Assembly (NCBI GenBank): GCA_946803715.1
Contig: CAMPET010000097.1
Coordinates: 128,276-153,747 of the forward strand
DNA: 25,472 nucleotides
DNA from: Beroe ovata
Taxonomy: Eukaryota > Ctenophora > Nuda > Beroida > Beroidae
Direction: 5' to 3'
The notes beneath the pieces are model-generated. The model was not told where the DNA came from, ran no database searches, and saw only the letters and a program-made list of their open reading frames with translations. The translations under genes and the position numbers were made by a program. This document shows, piece by piece, positions 9,658-19,700 of the stretch. The number at the start of each line of letters is the position of its first letter. Positions within the stretch are counted from its first letter, which is position 1.

Positions 9658-10404
9658 TCATTATCCACCAGGAAACGGAAAACCCGCCCTCAACACGGCA
9701 ATGCATGTATCTGTAACAGTGTGAATGGGCGTGTGTTTTCCCCATCTCTGTTTGGCTGGTAACATGGCCGAGTCATCTTATTTGAGGTAGCTCTTGATAT
9801 GCCCAATGACCAATCCGGACAGCGCGTTTTGGCATCGCTGATATTTGGTTCTAAAAGTAATAATTTGTGATTTTGTTATTTTTTTGTTTTTTGAGTCATT
9901 GCTGGTGCAGGTTTTGGCATTGGAAATATATCGCTATTATAAATTATAAATCTGACATAAAACTCATGAATTACATATTTATCTACAGCTGGACAATATC
10001 TGATTGTTAAATCATAATTTTTCGAAAATTCTTTTGAGCATAAATATTAAATATTAGATATCATGTTTACTGTTTACTTCTAGTTCTAATCAATCTAATT
10101 TCATTCGGAAAGTCACTTTATCGCGTTTATTTTAAAACTTTTCAGATTTAAAATGACTAGATCATGTTTAAGGATGTTGATAACATACACCTTTAGTCAG
10201 TCACGCTAGAATGCACACTCACTTGTAAGCTAGGCAATATCCAGATTCCAGTCAGCAGTGGGCGGATGATGGGCATCATGGCTTGATCCATTATTCCAAG
10301 TATTTACCTTGTCCGTCCATCGCTACTGCACCTTTGCCGTGAACAGGGACTGCCGGGGTGAGTTTGAATGAACAATGAATAATCGGGAGGTATTAAGGAC
10401 TGTC
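9266..10404 (+). repeat. Duplicated segment, copy B
   Basis: This is the counterpart of 7733-8883. Its right edge lies 50 bp from the last visible exon of the minus-strand zinc-finger gene. Confidence 0.9.
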
Positions 10405-10454
10405 ATATAATTGACCACCCCCTTTTGATATCCGCACGTAGTTATCCAACTCAC

Positions 10455-13400
10455 GCTGAGAAAGTTGCCTGCAGCAGTTGTAGCTGCAGTGGTCGTCCCA
10501 TCCTCTGCTGAGTGGTCGGTGGTGGGGCGACCACTGGTCGTGACCAGATCACTGGTGGTATTACTGAGTGGACTGAACGCGCTGCTAGTCGACCTCTGTA
10601 GACCTTGGTTATACTGCTGCAGCACCTTTATCATAGTCTGTACAGGGTACTGCGGCAAGGTTACCGCGTGGGTTAGATTTGCAATGCGGGGACATATCCA
10701 ATATTCATACCATACTATCACTATCATATCAGAACATATGCAACATCGTACTATACCTGCTGTACCGCTGCAGGGAAGTTGAAGTCCACTGCACTAGTTG
10801 ACACCGCTGCACGGTATCTGTGTTGTAGAACACTTGACACATCGTACCGCGGTACCGCACTTGACACATCCTCCAGCTTTATGTGTGTCCGCATGTGCTC
10901 CTTCAGAATACTTGCACGTGCAAATGCCTTGCCGCACTCCTTACACACATGAGGTTTCTCGTTAGTGTGTGTCTGTATGTGTCGTCTCAGGTTAGAGCCG
11001 TCAGCAAACCTCATGCTGCAGTGCTGAAATCAGGTGGTTGTCAATTAGTAATTAACCAATTAGTAGTTAGCCAATTAATTGATAATTATTTGGGGACACC
11101 ATGACCCTCACTCCTCGCGCGTGACAGCTCGATAATAGCTGTCAATGTACTAGTGACCCACATCATGGCCTATATGAGCAGCTGCACTATTAATTAGCAG
11201 CAGTGAACCTGAACTCACAGAATACCTAACACACACGGTGTGATCACGTATTGGCCGGGACGCTCACTGCAATTGCCCAGTTCCAATTAGCATAGGATTG
11301 TATATGGTTTGTATAAGTAGCTCAAATTCCTAGGATTTATGCATTTCCCCTATTTCATATTGATAGGCATTATCAGACTCGATGGAGCCATGCATGATTA
11401 GACTCGATGAGGCATTATTTTGACTCATTTATTCTTGATTCTGTTTGGTTCAGAATCAAGGTTTAAGGTCTTCATAATGAGATGCAAATACATAAAACCG
11501 TGGAGGTATGGAACTTAACAAATCTACATTTGGATTCATACTTTGTAGAATCAAATATATACCCGCGTCTACACATTGGACTGAACCACACCCAAAATAA
11601 ACAGTTTTTCTACTTATACAGTACTTAGAGTACACGCATGAGGGAGCTGCTTCACGGAAAGGTGCAGGATTCACATAGCGCATATGTCACGCAGTTACTC
11701 TAGATTCCCCTCGTATTTTCATAGATATGTTCTGCTGCGCTGCGCTGCTCTTCTCATTGCTACTGACTGGTACTGTACTGGTTTATGAAGGAGCGGGTGA
11801 CGATGAGCTACTAGCCGAAGGAGCAGCAGGCAGTATGGCGGACATATCGTCTCCAATGTCGGCTCCTCCCCGGTCCCTGGCAGATGGGGGAGTTGTTCAG
11901 GACGGATCAGAAGAGGGGAGACACAAGAGATGGTTGGATGTCACACTGCATGATTGTGTAGCCCCACGATACTACCACTGCAGAGAGTCCATGAACTGTA
12001 TCTACAGTCAGTATGTGTGTGACGGGGCGCCAGACTGTCTACTCGGAGACGATGAGGAAGAGTGTCTCTCTCACACATGTCCAGACACTAGTGTCCAGTG
12101 TTCCGACACCGGCGTCTGTGTGTCTAGGTCCCGGGTGTGTAACGGGTGCTGGGACTGCCCCAATGGGGACGATGAGAGAGCGTGTCGGGGCCGCTGCGTC
12201 GGGAGCCAGTTCCTCTGTGGTGGAATGTGTGTCCCATGGAAGTGGGCATGTGACGGCGTGACCGGACAGTGTGATGACGACAGTGATGAGAAGTGTGACG
12301 TCACGGATACACAACTTGTCACCCTGTCACAGTACATGTCAGAGTACAACATATCATACAGTATCGACAAGCCTGCCGACCTGTCCCCTGATGACACTAT
12401 ACTGGTGCGGACATGGAAAGTAGTGTCAGATCAAATAGTCTACATACAACCAGTGGAGGCTTCTCTTGGCCAGGTGTGTGGACCCTCCATGGTCCTAGTT
12501 TTGGAGGATGGGGAGACTGTTGCGGAGATATGTGGGAATGCTGTCCGACCATGGACTCTGTCATCAGGAGTAGCGACAAATAACACTTTCACGGTAAAGT
12601 TCAAATTCTTTTACGATTTCACTGACGATACCACTCGAGGATTCACTCTCAAAGTTTGGACCTCCCCACTTTAGTATTATTAACTAAAGAGTGGGGAGTA
12701 ACATGGGAATTTTGTAATCATTCTGTTTAATTTCATCTACATTTTCCGGGAACAATGATAAAAAAGATATTCGATTTTGTATTTTCCTCAAAAAACCAAT
12801 GACATGAGTTTAATTTGAATTTTCAATTTTTGATTTGATTTTCGATACGTTGCTGTATTTGATTCTCATAAACCTCTAACCAAGAGAGCAAGAGTATTCT
12901 AATTTTATTCTAATTTTTTTTAATGATAAGCAGATCGCAATCTATGATTTACCTGACATTTAAAGGGCTTGATCCCCGTGTGGGTACTGTTAATGTGCAC
13001 TTTCAATGAGGACATGTGTGCAAACGCCTTTGGACAGTGCTTACACTTGAAGGGCTTTTCACCTGAAAAATACCATTCATTAACGTAGAAATAATCACAC
13101 ACTAAGATTGAAATGAAAATGATCATCCAAAGTCAATCATTCTTGGCATGACAATGATCACTCTTTATGAGTAGCTACTGACAACATCACACAAACAGCT
13201 GGGGAGTACTCCCAACACACACAGACACACACACACACACACNNNNNNNNNNNNNNNNNNNNNNNNNNNNNNNNNNNNNNNNNNNNNNNNNNNNNNNNNN
13301 NNNNNNNNNNNNNNNNNNNNNNNNNNNNNNNNNNNNNNNNNNNNNNNNNNNNNNNNNNNNNNNNNNNNNNNNNNNNNNNNNNNNNNNNNNNNNNNNNNNN

Positions 13401-15334
13401 NNNNNNNNNNNNNNNNNNNNNNNNNNNNNNNNNNNNNNNNNNNNNNNNNNNNNNNNNNNNNNNNNNNNNNNNNNNNNNNNNNNNNNNNNNNNNNNNNNNN
13501 NNNNNNNNNNNNNNNNNNNNNNNNNNNNNNNNNNNNNNNNNNNNNNNNNNNNNNNNNNNNNNNNNNNNNNNNNNNNNNNNNNNNNNNNNNNNNNNNNNNN
13601 NNNNNNNNNNNNNNNNNNNNNNNNNNNNNNNNNNNNNNNNNNNNNNNNNNNNNNNNNNNNNNNNNNNNNNNNNNNNNNNNNNNNNNNNNNNNNNNNNNNN
13701 NNNNNNNNNNNNNNNNNNNNNNNNNNNNNNNNNNNNNNNNNNNNNNNNNNNNNNNNNNNNNNNNNNNNNNNNNNNNNNNNNNNNNNNNNNNNNNNNNNNN
13801 NNNNNNNNNNNNNNNNNNNNNNNNNNNNNNNNNNNNNNNNNNNNNNNNNNNNNNNNNNNNNNNNNNNNNNNNNNNNNNNNNNNNNNNNNGTGTGTGACAC
13901 ACACACACACACACGCACAAACACACACACACACACACACCTACTCACCAGTGTGTATTCTCATGTGTGTCTGCAGTGCCTGCGACACTCCAAAACCTTT
14001 CCCACACTCGGAACATTTGAAGGGTCGGTCCCCATTACCAGCGTGATTGCGAGCGTGAGCTACGAGCGAGTCGGGCCGTGCAAATGAGCGACCACACTTG
14101 CCGCATGTGAAGGGCTTGGTGTGAGTTCGGAGGTGTGCTTGGAGTGAGTCACGCCTCGAGAATGTCTTGGGGCACACGTCACACTTGTACGGTTTCTCTC
14201 CTGTGGCAAAGAAGAGATGATTCAGAAATTCTAAGTGGGGTTCTGGATTTTGTGCGGGGTCCGGCCAAGAAGAAGGTCAAAAGTGAAGATTTAGAGCGAA
14301 TATAAGAGGAGGTTTCGGGTTTTTAGGGTCTAGACTCCAAATGAATTGAGAGATGAAGGGGAAGCTTTGGGTGTCATGTTGAATTTAGGATGTCGATTGT
14401 CGGATGCGGGTTTTATCGGAGTTACAAGTTCGGTATTGTTTTATCGAATGACCATGAATGGTTATTTTAAAGTAATTCACTCATACTAATCCATTAATGG
14501 AAAATATGGGCTTTTGACGCATTCCTGACAAGATGATAATAATAAGAAAACACGATTTTTCTGTCAAAAATCTATTTGGCGGCCACGTCTCTCATATCAT
14601 TGTGTTTTTGTTGGATGATTGGATTCTTGTCATACAGATAAATCTCGTCAGAGATCAGGTTTTGACACATGAGACGGATACTTCTCCCACGGATTCAAAT
14701 CAGCTGACATGTTGGCCTAACAACCTACTTAGATATATTGGATCGTTATTAAATTTAATGGAGGGCGTAAATAGAGTAACAAATGGGGAGTAACAAGCAT
14801 AGTATAATACCTTTGTGCATTCTCTGGTGCATTTGTAGCGAGCTGTGGTGGGAAAATGGTTTATGGCAGTGGTCGCAGCGGTACGGCCACACGGAGTCGT
14901 GGAACGCCTGAGTGAGAGAGAGGATCAGTAGGGTGTGGCAGTCGACATTATCATGATAATCATGCTGTACTAATGGAGTAATAATATGGTTGGGATACAG
15001 TATGGTTAGGACGCGCGGCACTCAGAGAGAACATCAAGGGGACGGCAAGGCCAGGACTATAGGTTGTGTAAGGATAAGGATACTGCGGCTACCGCAGTAG
15101 CATTTCCTCATGAAATAGGATATGAGTAATGAGAGATGAGTGTTTGTGAGGGTGTAAATCACGTTTTACCTTGAGGTTCTCTTTGAAAGTCTGGAATGGG
15201 AGGAGAGAAGGAGGGGAGAACTTGCCGGTAGCGAGTGATGGCGGAGACACTGGGCTGTGGAGCTCCATTTTCAGGAGGTTCTCCGCATCGAATGGTCTCT
15301 TCGGGGATTGTGTGCAACGGTCTGGGAAGTTCAT
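10455..15334 (-). CDS. Seven-finger C2H2 zinc-finger protein
   Basis: Six minus-strand exons join in phase: 15170-15334 (ATG at 15332-15334), 14811-14907, 13949-14200, 12953-13062, 10757-11023 and 10455-10649; they total 362 codons. Seven C2H2 fingers follow in order, beginning YRCDHC, YKCDVC, FTCGKC, FKCSEC, FKCKHC, FKCQHC and HVCKEC. Two of them (1-2 and 6) span exon junctions, which supports the splicing. Several linkers are TGEKP-like; the second is shortened to TKP. The C-terminus is Gln/Ser/Thr-rich ([22 protein letters not shown]). DNA binding in the nucleus is inferred from the finger array. The last exon probably ends at the donor GTGAGT at 10449-10454. Otherwise the frame runs on to a stop near 10323, inside the duplicated segment. 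The terminal exon is unresolved. The in-frame TAA four codons before the ATG supports this start, unless the exon begins just after CAG at 15341-15343 as part of the upstream PR-domain gene. Confidence 0.8.
11024..11720. other. Intron of zinc-finger gene, upstream of nested gene
   Basis: No exon is seen. It holds AT-rich near-palindromes around 11041-11095 (TTAGTAATTAACCAATTAG) and a short repeat of AGACTCGATG near 11378 and 11400. The promoter of the nested plus-strand gene should lie here. Confidence 0.5.
11727..12674 (+). CDS. Secreted LDLRa(x3)-CUB protein, intronless, nested
   Basis: A single uninterrupted frame of 315 codons runs from ATG 11727 to TAG 12672-12674. It starts with a hydrophobic signal peptide ([17 protein letters not shown], residues ~3-19). 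An acidic stretch and a RHKR dibasic site at about residue 66-69 follow, a furin-type propeptide cleavage motif. Three LDL-receptor class A modules span about residues 76-188. Each has six Cys and an acidic end such as GDDEEEC, GDDERAC or DSDEKC, the calcium-binding pattern. The last ~125 residues have a CUB-like end (EICG..., then [22 protein letters not shown]) but lack a clear first disulfide pair. There is no transmembrane segment or GPI signal, so it is probably secreted. The gene lies wholly within the intron 11024-12952 of the opposite-strand zinc-finger gene. The bases before the ATG (CCCCTCGTATTTTCATAG) could be a splice acceptor for a non-coding 5' exon. Confidence 0.85.
   Translation: MFCCAALLFSLLLTGTVLVYEGAGDDELLAEGAAGSMADISSPMSAPPRSLADGGVVQDGSEEGRHKRWLDVTLHDCVAPRYYHCRESMNCIYSQYVCDGAPDCLLGDDEEECLSHTCPDTSVQCSDTGVCVSRSRVCNGCWDCPNGDDERACRGRCVGSQFLCGGMCVPWKWACDGVTGQCDDDSDEKCDVTDTQLVTLSQYMSEYNISYSIDKPADLSPDDTILVRTWKVVSDQIVYIQPVEASLGQVCGPSMVLVLEDGETVAEICGNAVRPWTLSSGVATNNTFTVKFKFFYDFTDDTTRGFTLKVWTSPL
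13205..13940. repeat. CA/GT microsatellite interrupted by assembly gap
   Basis: A CA repeat runs to 13242, then 647 N follow (13243-13889). After the gap the sequence resumes as GTGTGTG and flips to a long AC run up to 13940. The gap lies in the intron between the exons for zinc fingers 4 and 5. Confidence 0.95.
14201..14810. other. Intron of zinc-finger gene
   Basis: This is spacer between the exons for finger 1 and fingers 2-4. Neither strand shows a coding signal or a recognisable repeat; the short open frame on the plus strand has no features. Confidence 0.5.
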
Positions 15335-15393
15335 GGTTATCTGGAGTTAGTGCTGATCAAGTTGAAACTACAGCTTTTCAGAGCAGAGTGGGG

Positions 15394-16797
15394 CTAGTGG
15401 GTACCCGATATGTGGTCCAGGATGTGTCCCCTTAGGGACTCTGCAAGAGCAAAGACCTGGCCACACTCATCACACCACAGGAACGACTCTGTACCACACT
15501 GGTAAAGCTTGTGTGTTGTCCAACTAAGGGGATGGAGGAAGAGCTTGGGACAACACCCACACTCGTAAACTGGCCCTAAGAGGGGATGACAATATAATTG
15601 GGAGATATTTGGGATTTATTGGGATCAAATGCGAGAATTGGAACAATTTGCAACAACTATGATTGGTGTTTCAACTGGCCTGAATTTGGGTGCTTAACCC
15701 CAAGTAAAGTTTGGTAGCTCTGACTCAGCTTGATCAGTAATTCCTCGTTCACACCCATGTCTCTGGTCACCTGGAAGATAATATGATGCGCAACTGTTTT
15801 CTCCATTATTGTGTGTCACGTATCGCGGAGATATTGGAATAAGAGATATGAATCCATGGTGTATGCCAAGCTAGGGACTCACGGTGAAGGTCAGTTGACA
15901 CTCCTTATTGACATCTACCTCCACTGAGCTCTCAGTCTCATTCCTTGCAAACTGGAGTAGTCGAATCCAGGAGTTGGTGGTGTCAACAAAACCAGCCAGC
16001 TCACCATCTTTGAATACCTGAGATGGGAGAAAAACATGACCACTTCGGAACATTTTTCCTTTTTTCAATTTTCAGGTTCTCATAAACCAGTTAGTCATCT
16101 AGGTTGGCGGGTTACCAACATGTAACATATCCAGCATTGCTCCAGAACAATCGCCCAGAGGCACCTGATTGAGTGTTTCACAAGGACATTATCAGGACGA
16201 GCTAGAGTATGATCCTAGATACTTCATACCCCATTACATATCATAACATCCCATACTTTAGCTTGTTTACAGTTTATCAACTAAACAACAGTTTATCGAC
16301 TAAACATAACTTCCAATTAGCATTCAATCAGCTATTCTGTGAACTCAATCATCGCAAACTGCTGGTCCTGAGAACAATATTGATCTTGACAGAGCTCAAA
16401 TGTACGGCGCTACGTCTACCAGATCAGAAGCTGAGAAATAAGCGTCCACTTCTGTCTGGGCCTTTTCCACCCGCCCTGCAAAATCGGATTTGCCCCCCCC
16501 CCCGCGCCCTTCACTTACCTCCCAAACATGAAGGGCCCGTTTAGCGGCAGTAGAAGGAAGGATGACGGAAGTGAAGGTAAGGGCAGTGCCCACTTTGACA
16601 GACTCCTTCGTCCATACTCCCATTCCCAGACCGGGAACTTGGGACGCTTTCCACTGGAATTCAGCTGGTAAGTCAGAGCTGGGTGTTTCCAACACGCACA
16701 TGTCTCTGCTGTATCTTGATCTATATAACAGTTTGATTGGGTAGTATCGGGAATGTAGATAGGGTGCCACGATGAGGGCATGATTGTGATATGACAA
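15394..16797 (-). CDS. PR/SET-domain (PRDM-like) protein with two zinc fingers
   Basis: Minus-strand exons are 16519 to about 16708-16797 (upper border uncertain), 15883-16017, 15699-15770 and 15394-15575. The first reads LPAEFQWKASQVPGLGMGVW and ends at HVWE. The second opens VFKDGELAGFVD and continues NSWIRLLQFARNE. The third has EELLIKLSQSYQTLLG. Together these follow the PR-domain plan of PRDM proteins: the IPGxGxGV motif, the WEVF..D...FVD motif, W.R....AR and the final ELL strand. The fourth exon holds an atypical C2HC finger (YECGCC...H...C) and a classical C2H2 finger (LWCDECGQVF...HILDH), then TAG at 15394-15396. Borders 1-3 agree in phase 0. The donor at 15697-15698 is phase 0, while the exon-4 acceptor needs phase 1, so that junction is unresolved. 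PRDM proteins are chromatin-bound transcription regulators, some with histone methyltransferase activity. Activity here is not established, because the domain is divergent. Further 5' exons are likely. Confidence 0.75.
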
Positions 16798-16799
16798 AC

Positions 16800-19700
16800 C
16801 ATGATAAGGGAGTCGTAGTTATAGGAAATATTTTAGAGCTGGTTAGGGATAAGGACGATAGTAGTAGTTACTGACACAGATATATCATGTTGTCATATCT
16901 GAACCGATATTTAGACCTTATTCATGCACACAGCAACGTATCAATATGAGCAATGAATAATGAATGATTAAGTTAGATCACAGATGTCGCCAGTCGTGAG
17001 GCGAAGAGATCGAAATGAGGCACAATTTTAAACCAATATCATGATACACATGTATCCAGCACATGTAGTCGCTCTGACTATTCCTATCGAGTTCACCATG
17101 ACCGCTATGTTTGACAAAACCCGGAATTCAAAACCCGGAAAACCCGTGACTAATGGCCAAGAGGCATCCAAATATTAAATAGTGCCCCGGTCTAAGACAA
17201 AAAACCATCGCCAACAGAGAAACTGATAACTAAAAGTACTATATTGAACCAATCATCATGCTGGGATGAATCAAATCATGGCTATTGCTTAAATAAAAGA
17301 AGTCCACTTCAAGATTATCAGTAAGGGGAAGGAGATAGATGGGGAAAGAGGGTGTGAAAGATTTAGATGAGTGAAAGACAGTGGCAAGTGAGATTGAGGA
17401 GGGTTTAGGGCGGATTTGCGAATTTCATTGGACTGCGATCTCACAACAGCTACAACGAAACTAAAAAGAGTACCGGAACGGAACTTTATGTGACAGAAAG
17501 ACTCCATGACACAGCACATTAAAGAACCAATCACGCAACAGGGTGGAAGAGGCGCACAGACTCACTGAAGTCACGCGCGCAGCACCATTACCAATACCTG
17601 ATGGGGGTGCTGTGGGAGAGGCGTAGCCTGTTATGCAGTGAAAATATGCCGACTTTAACCGCGCGCTAATATTTGAACACGTGTGTATTTCATTGACCAT
17701 TCTTGCTCTTTGTATTTCATTTCCACTCTATCCAAAAGACAGTATAATCCTTCTGTTCCTCATCGTTATTATTGCTTAAAACCGGATCGATCTTTGTTTA
17801 GAACCGGACCAAACTGTGGCACATTGCGTCCACCATCGACCAAATAAAAAGTGTCCCAATCTCGTAACCAAAGAAAATTGACTAGATTCGTGAATCTCAA
17901 CGAAACGAATGTCCCAAAGAAGTTTTCCTTTTTAACAGACAGTCGTTCTTGCTGGGCCCCCTTCAAATGAACATATATACACATGTGGAATTATGTAAAG
18001 AGAGTACCTACTGCTGTCCGCCAAGTCTTCTGTCAATCCCCTATCTAGCAGAAAACTGATCTACTGATACCCAGTTTGCCCCAGGTAGTGCTGCCAATGA
18101 TATTGTGACTGTCAATTATTCCCCGATATCAATATACTTTGTAGGACATTGTTTTTCTTCAGGATAATATGAAAGTGGGGGTGAAAGAATGTAGCCATCG
18201 AGCTGCATCTCTTGTACTATATAGCTGCTATAACTGCTATAGTGAGCTGGACTTAGCAACAGCTGCACCAGACTGTCCCATTACGTGACAGACACGAACT
18301 CTATGTTGGAGCTGCCACTACACGCGCCACTAACGAAAGCTGATTAGATCACTTTGAGATAGTGCTGGACCGGCCATTCACAATATAGTCCTACCGCTCA
18401 TGCACTCAGTTCTTCATGGCTGCTAGATTCCCTCAATTACTGTCCTATAGACTTGAATTATTCCTGAATGGAATATGAAAGGAATGGAACATATACGAGT
18501 TCATGAATATTGAGTGCAAATGTCGCGGCTGATGAGGCTAGGAGTCAAGTACGACTTACAGTTAAATGTCTGGATGTGAAATAGAGCCCTAAAAATTGCC
18601 AAATTTCATTTAGATTTTCTGGGTCCCAGAACGCGGACTGTCGTTTGTGATGATCAGAAGAATTAGACCAATCCAGCAAACCCAATTGAGAAGGGATCGA
18701 ATATAAAAGGCGGTAATCCGGATCGGTTCTAAATCATGTAATTTACTGCGTGGAGAAGTGAAATTATTTGGAAAGGGTGCGATAGTTAGACTAGCAGTAG
18801 GAATGATCTGTATCATGTGAATTCTAATCTGGGGCTGGCAACCCCCACACACTGCAACACGTTCATACAGTGTATGTCAGACTTGACGAGCAAAGGACAG
18901 TTTAGTTTCCCGATATGACAAACCGCTAACCTAACTTACAAACAGTAAAACACCAGGGCAAGATGCTGTCAGTGTCAGCTTAAGAATAAAGTGCATTGTG
19001 CCTGGACCTGCTAACCGATATTGTCTTTTTAGTAACCAAAATTCAAAGAATGAGCTGTAATGTTTTTGAGACATCTGTCATTGACTTTGACATGAAAGAG
19101 CTGAATAATTTGCCCATTGTAATCGCCACGTTACAACGTTCACTGTTGCAAAACTTGGGGAGGGGGTTGAACAGTGAAGCGTAGGGAGAACGTGACATTT
19201 TAAACACCCAGTTAAACAGGATAATTAGATTGAACAAGCTCTTCACTTGCTTTGATCAGAGTCATATATCGCTTTGTGATAAAGGGTGGCATTGACACAT
19301 GTCGAACGTTTGTTAAGTTACAGTAAACGCCGTATTGTTCAATGTTTTCATGACTCGATTCAAACATGTTACCAGCTCGCTACACAATGGAGCACAAGTT
19401 CCGCGACACATGTAAAGCAACGTGACAATGCCCAAAACTCCTTGGAATTAGCGTGAAATTAAATTTAGGGCATATCAACCCACATAAAGCATATCAGCCC
19501 AATATTTAGGGCACATCAACGTAATTGAGGGCATATCAACCCAATTTAGGGCATATCAGCCCAATTTAGGGTATATCAACCCACATCCTGGAAGCACGTC
19601 CCCCATATCCCCTTATTTAACAGCAACAATAATCATGCGATCGGAAAGTGACTGCCGTTAAAACCAGAAGAACCACAATGCGGAATCCGTATCATGTCCC

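Noticed and set aside
12013-12397. Cys-rich alternative frames inside the LDLRa gene on both strands.
   Set aside because: The 315-codon frame has complete LDLRa modules and a signal peptide; the others are shadows.
13158-13948. Minus-strand frames of 250-260 codons.
   Set aside because: They are open only because the N gap carries no stops; their ends are CV repeats from the microsatellite.
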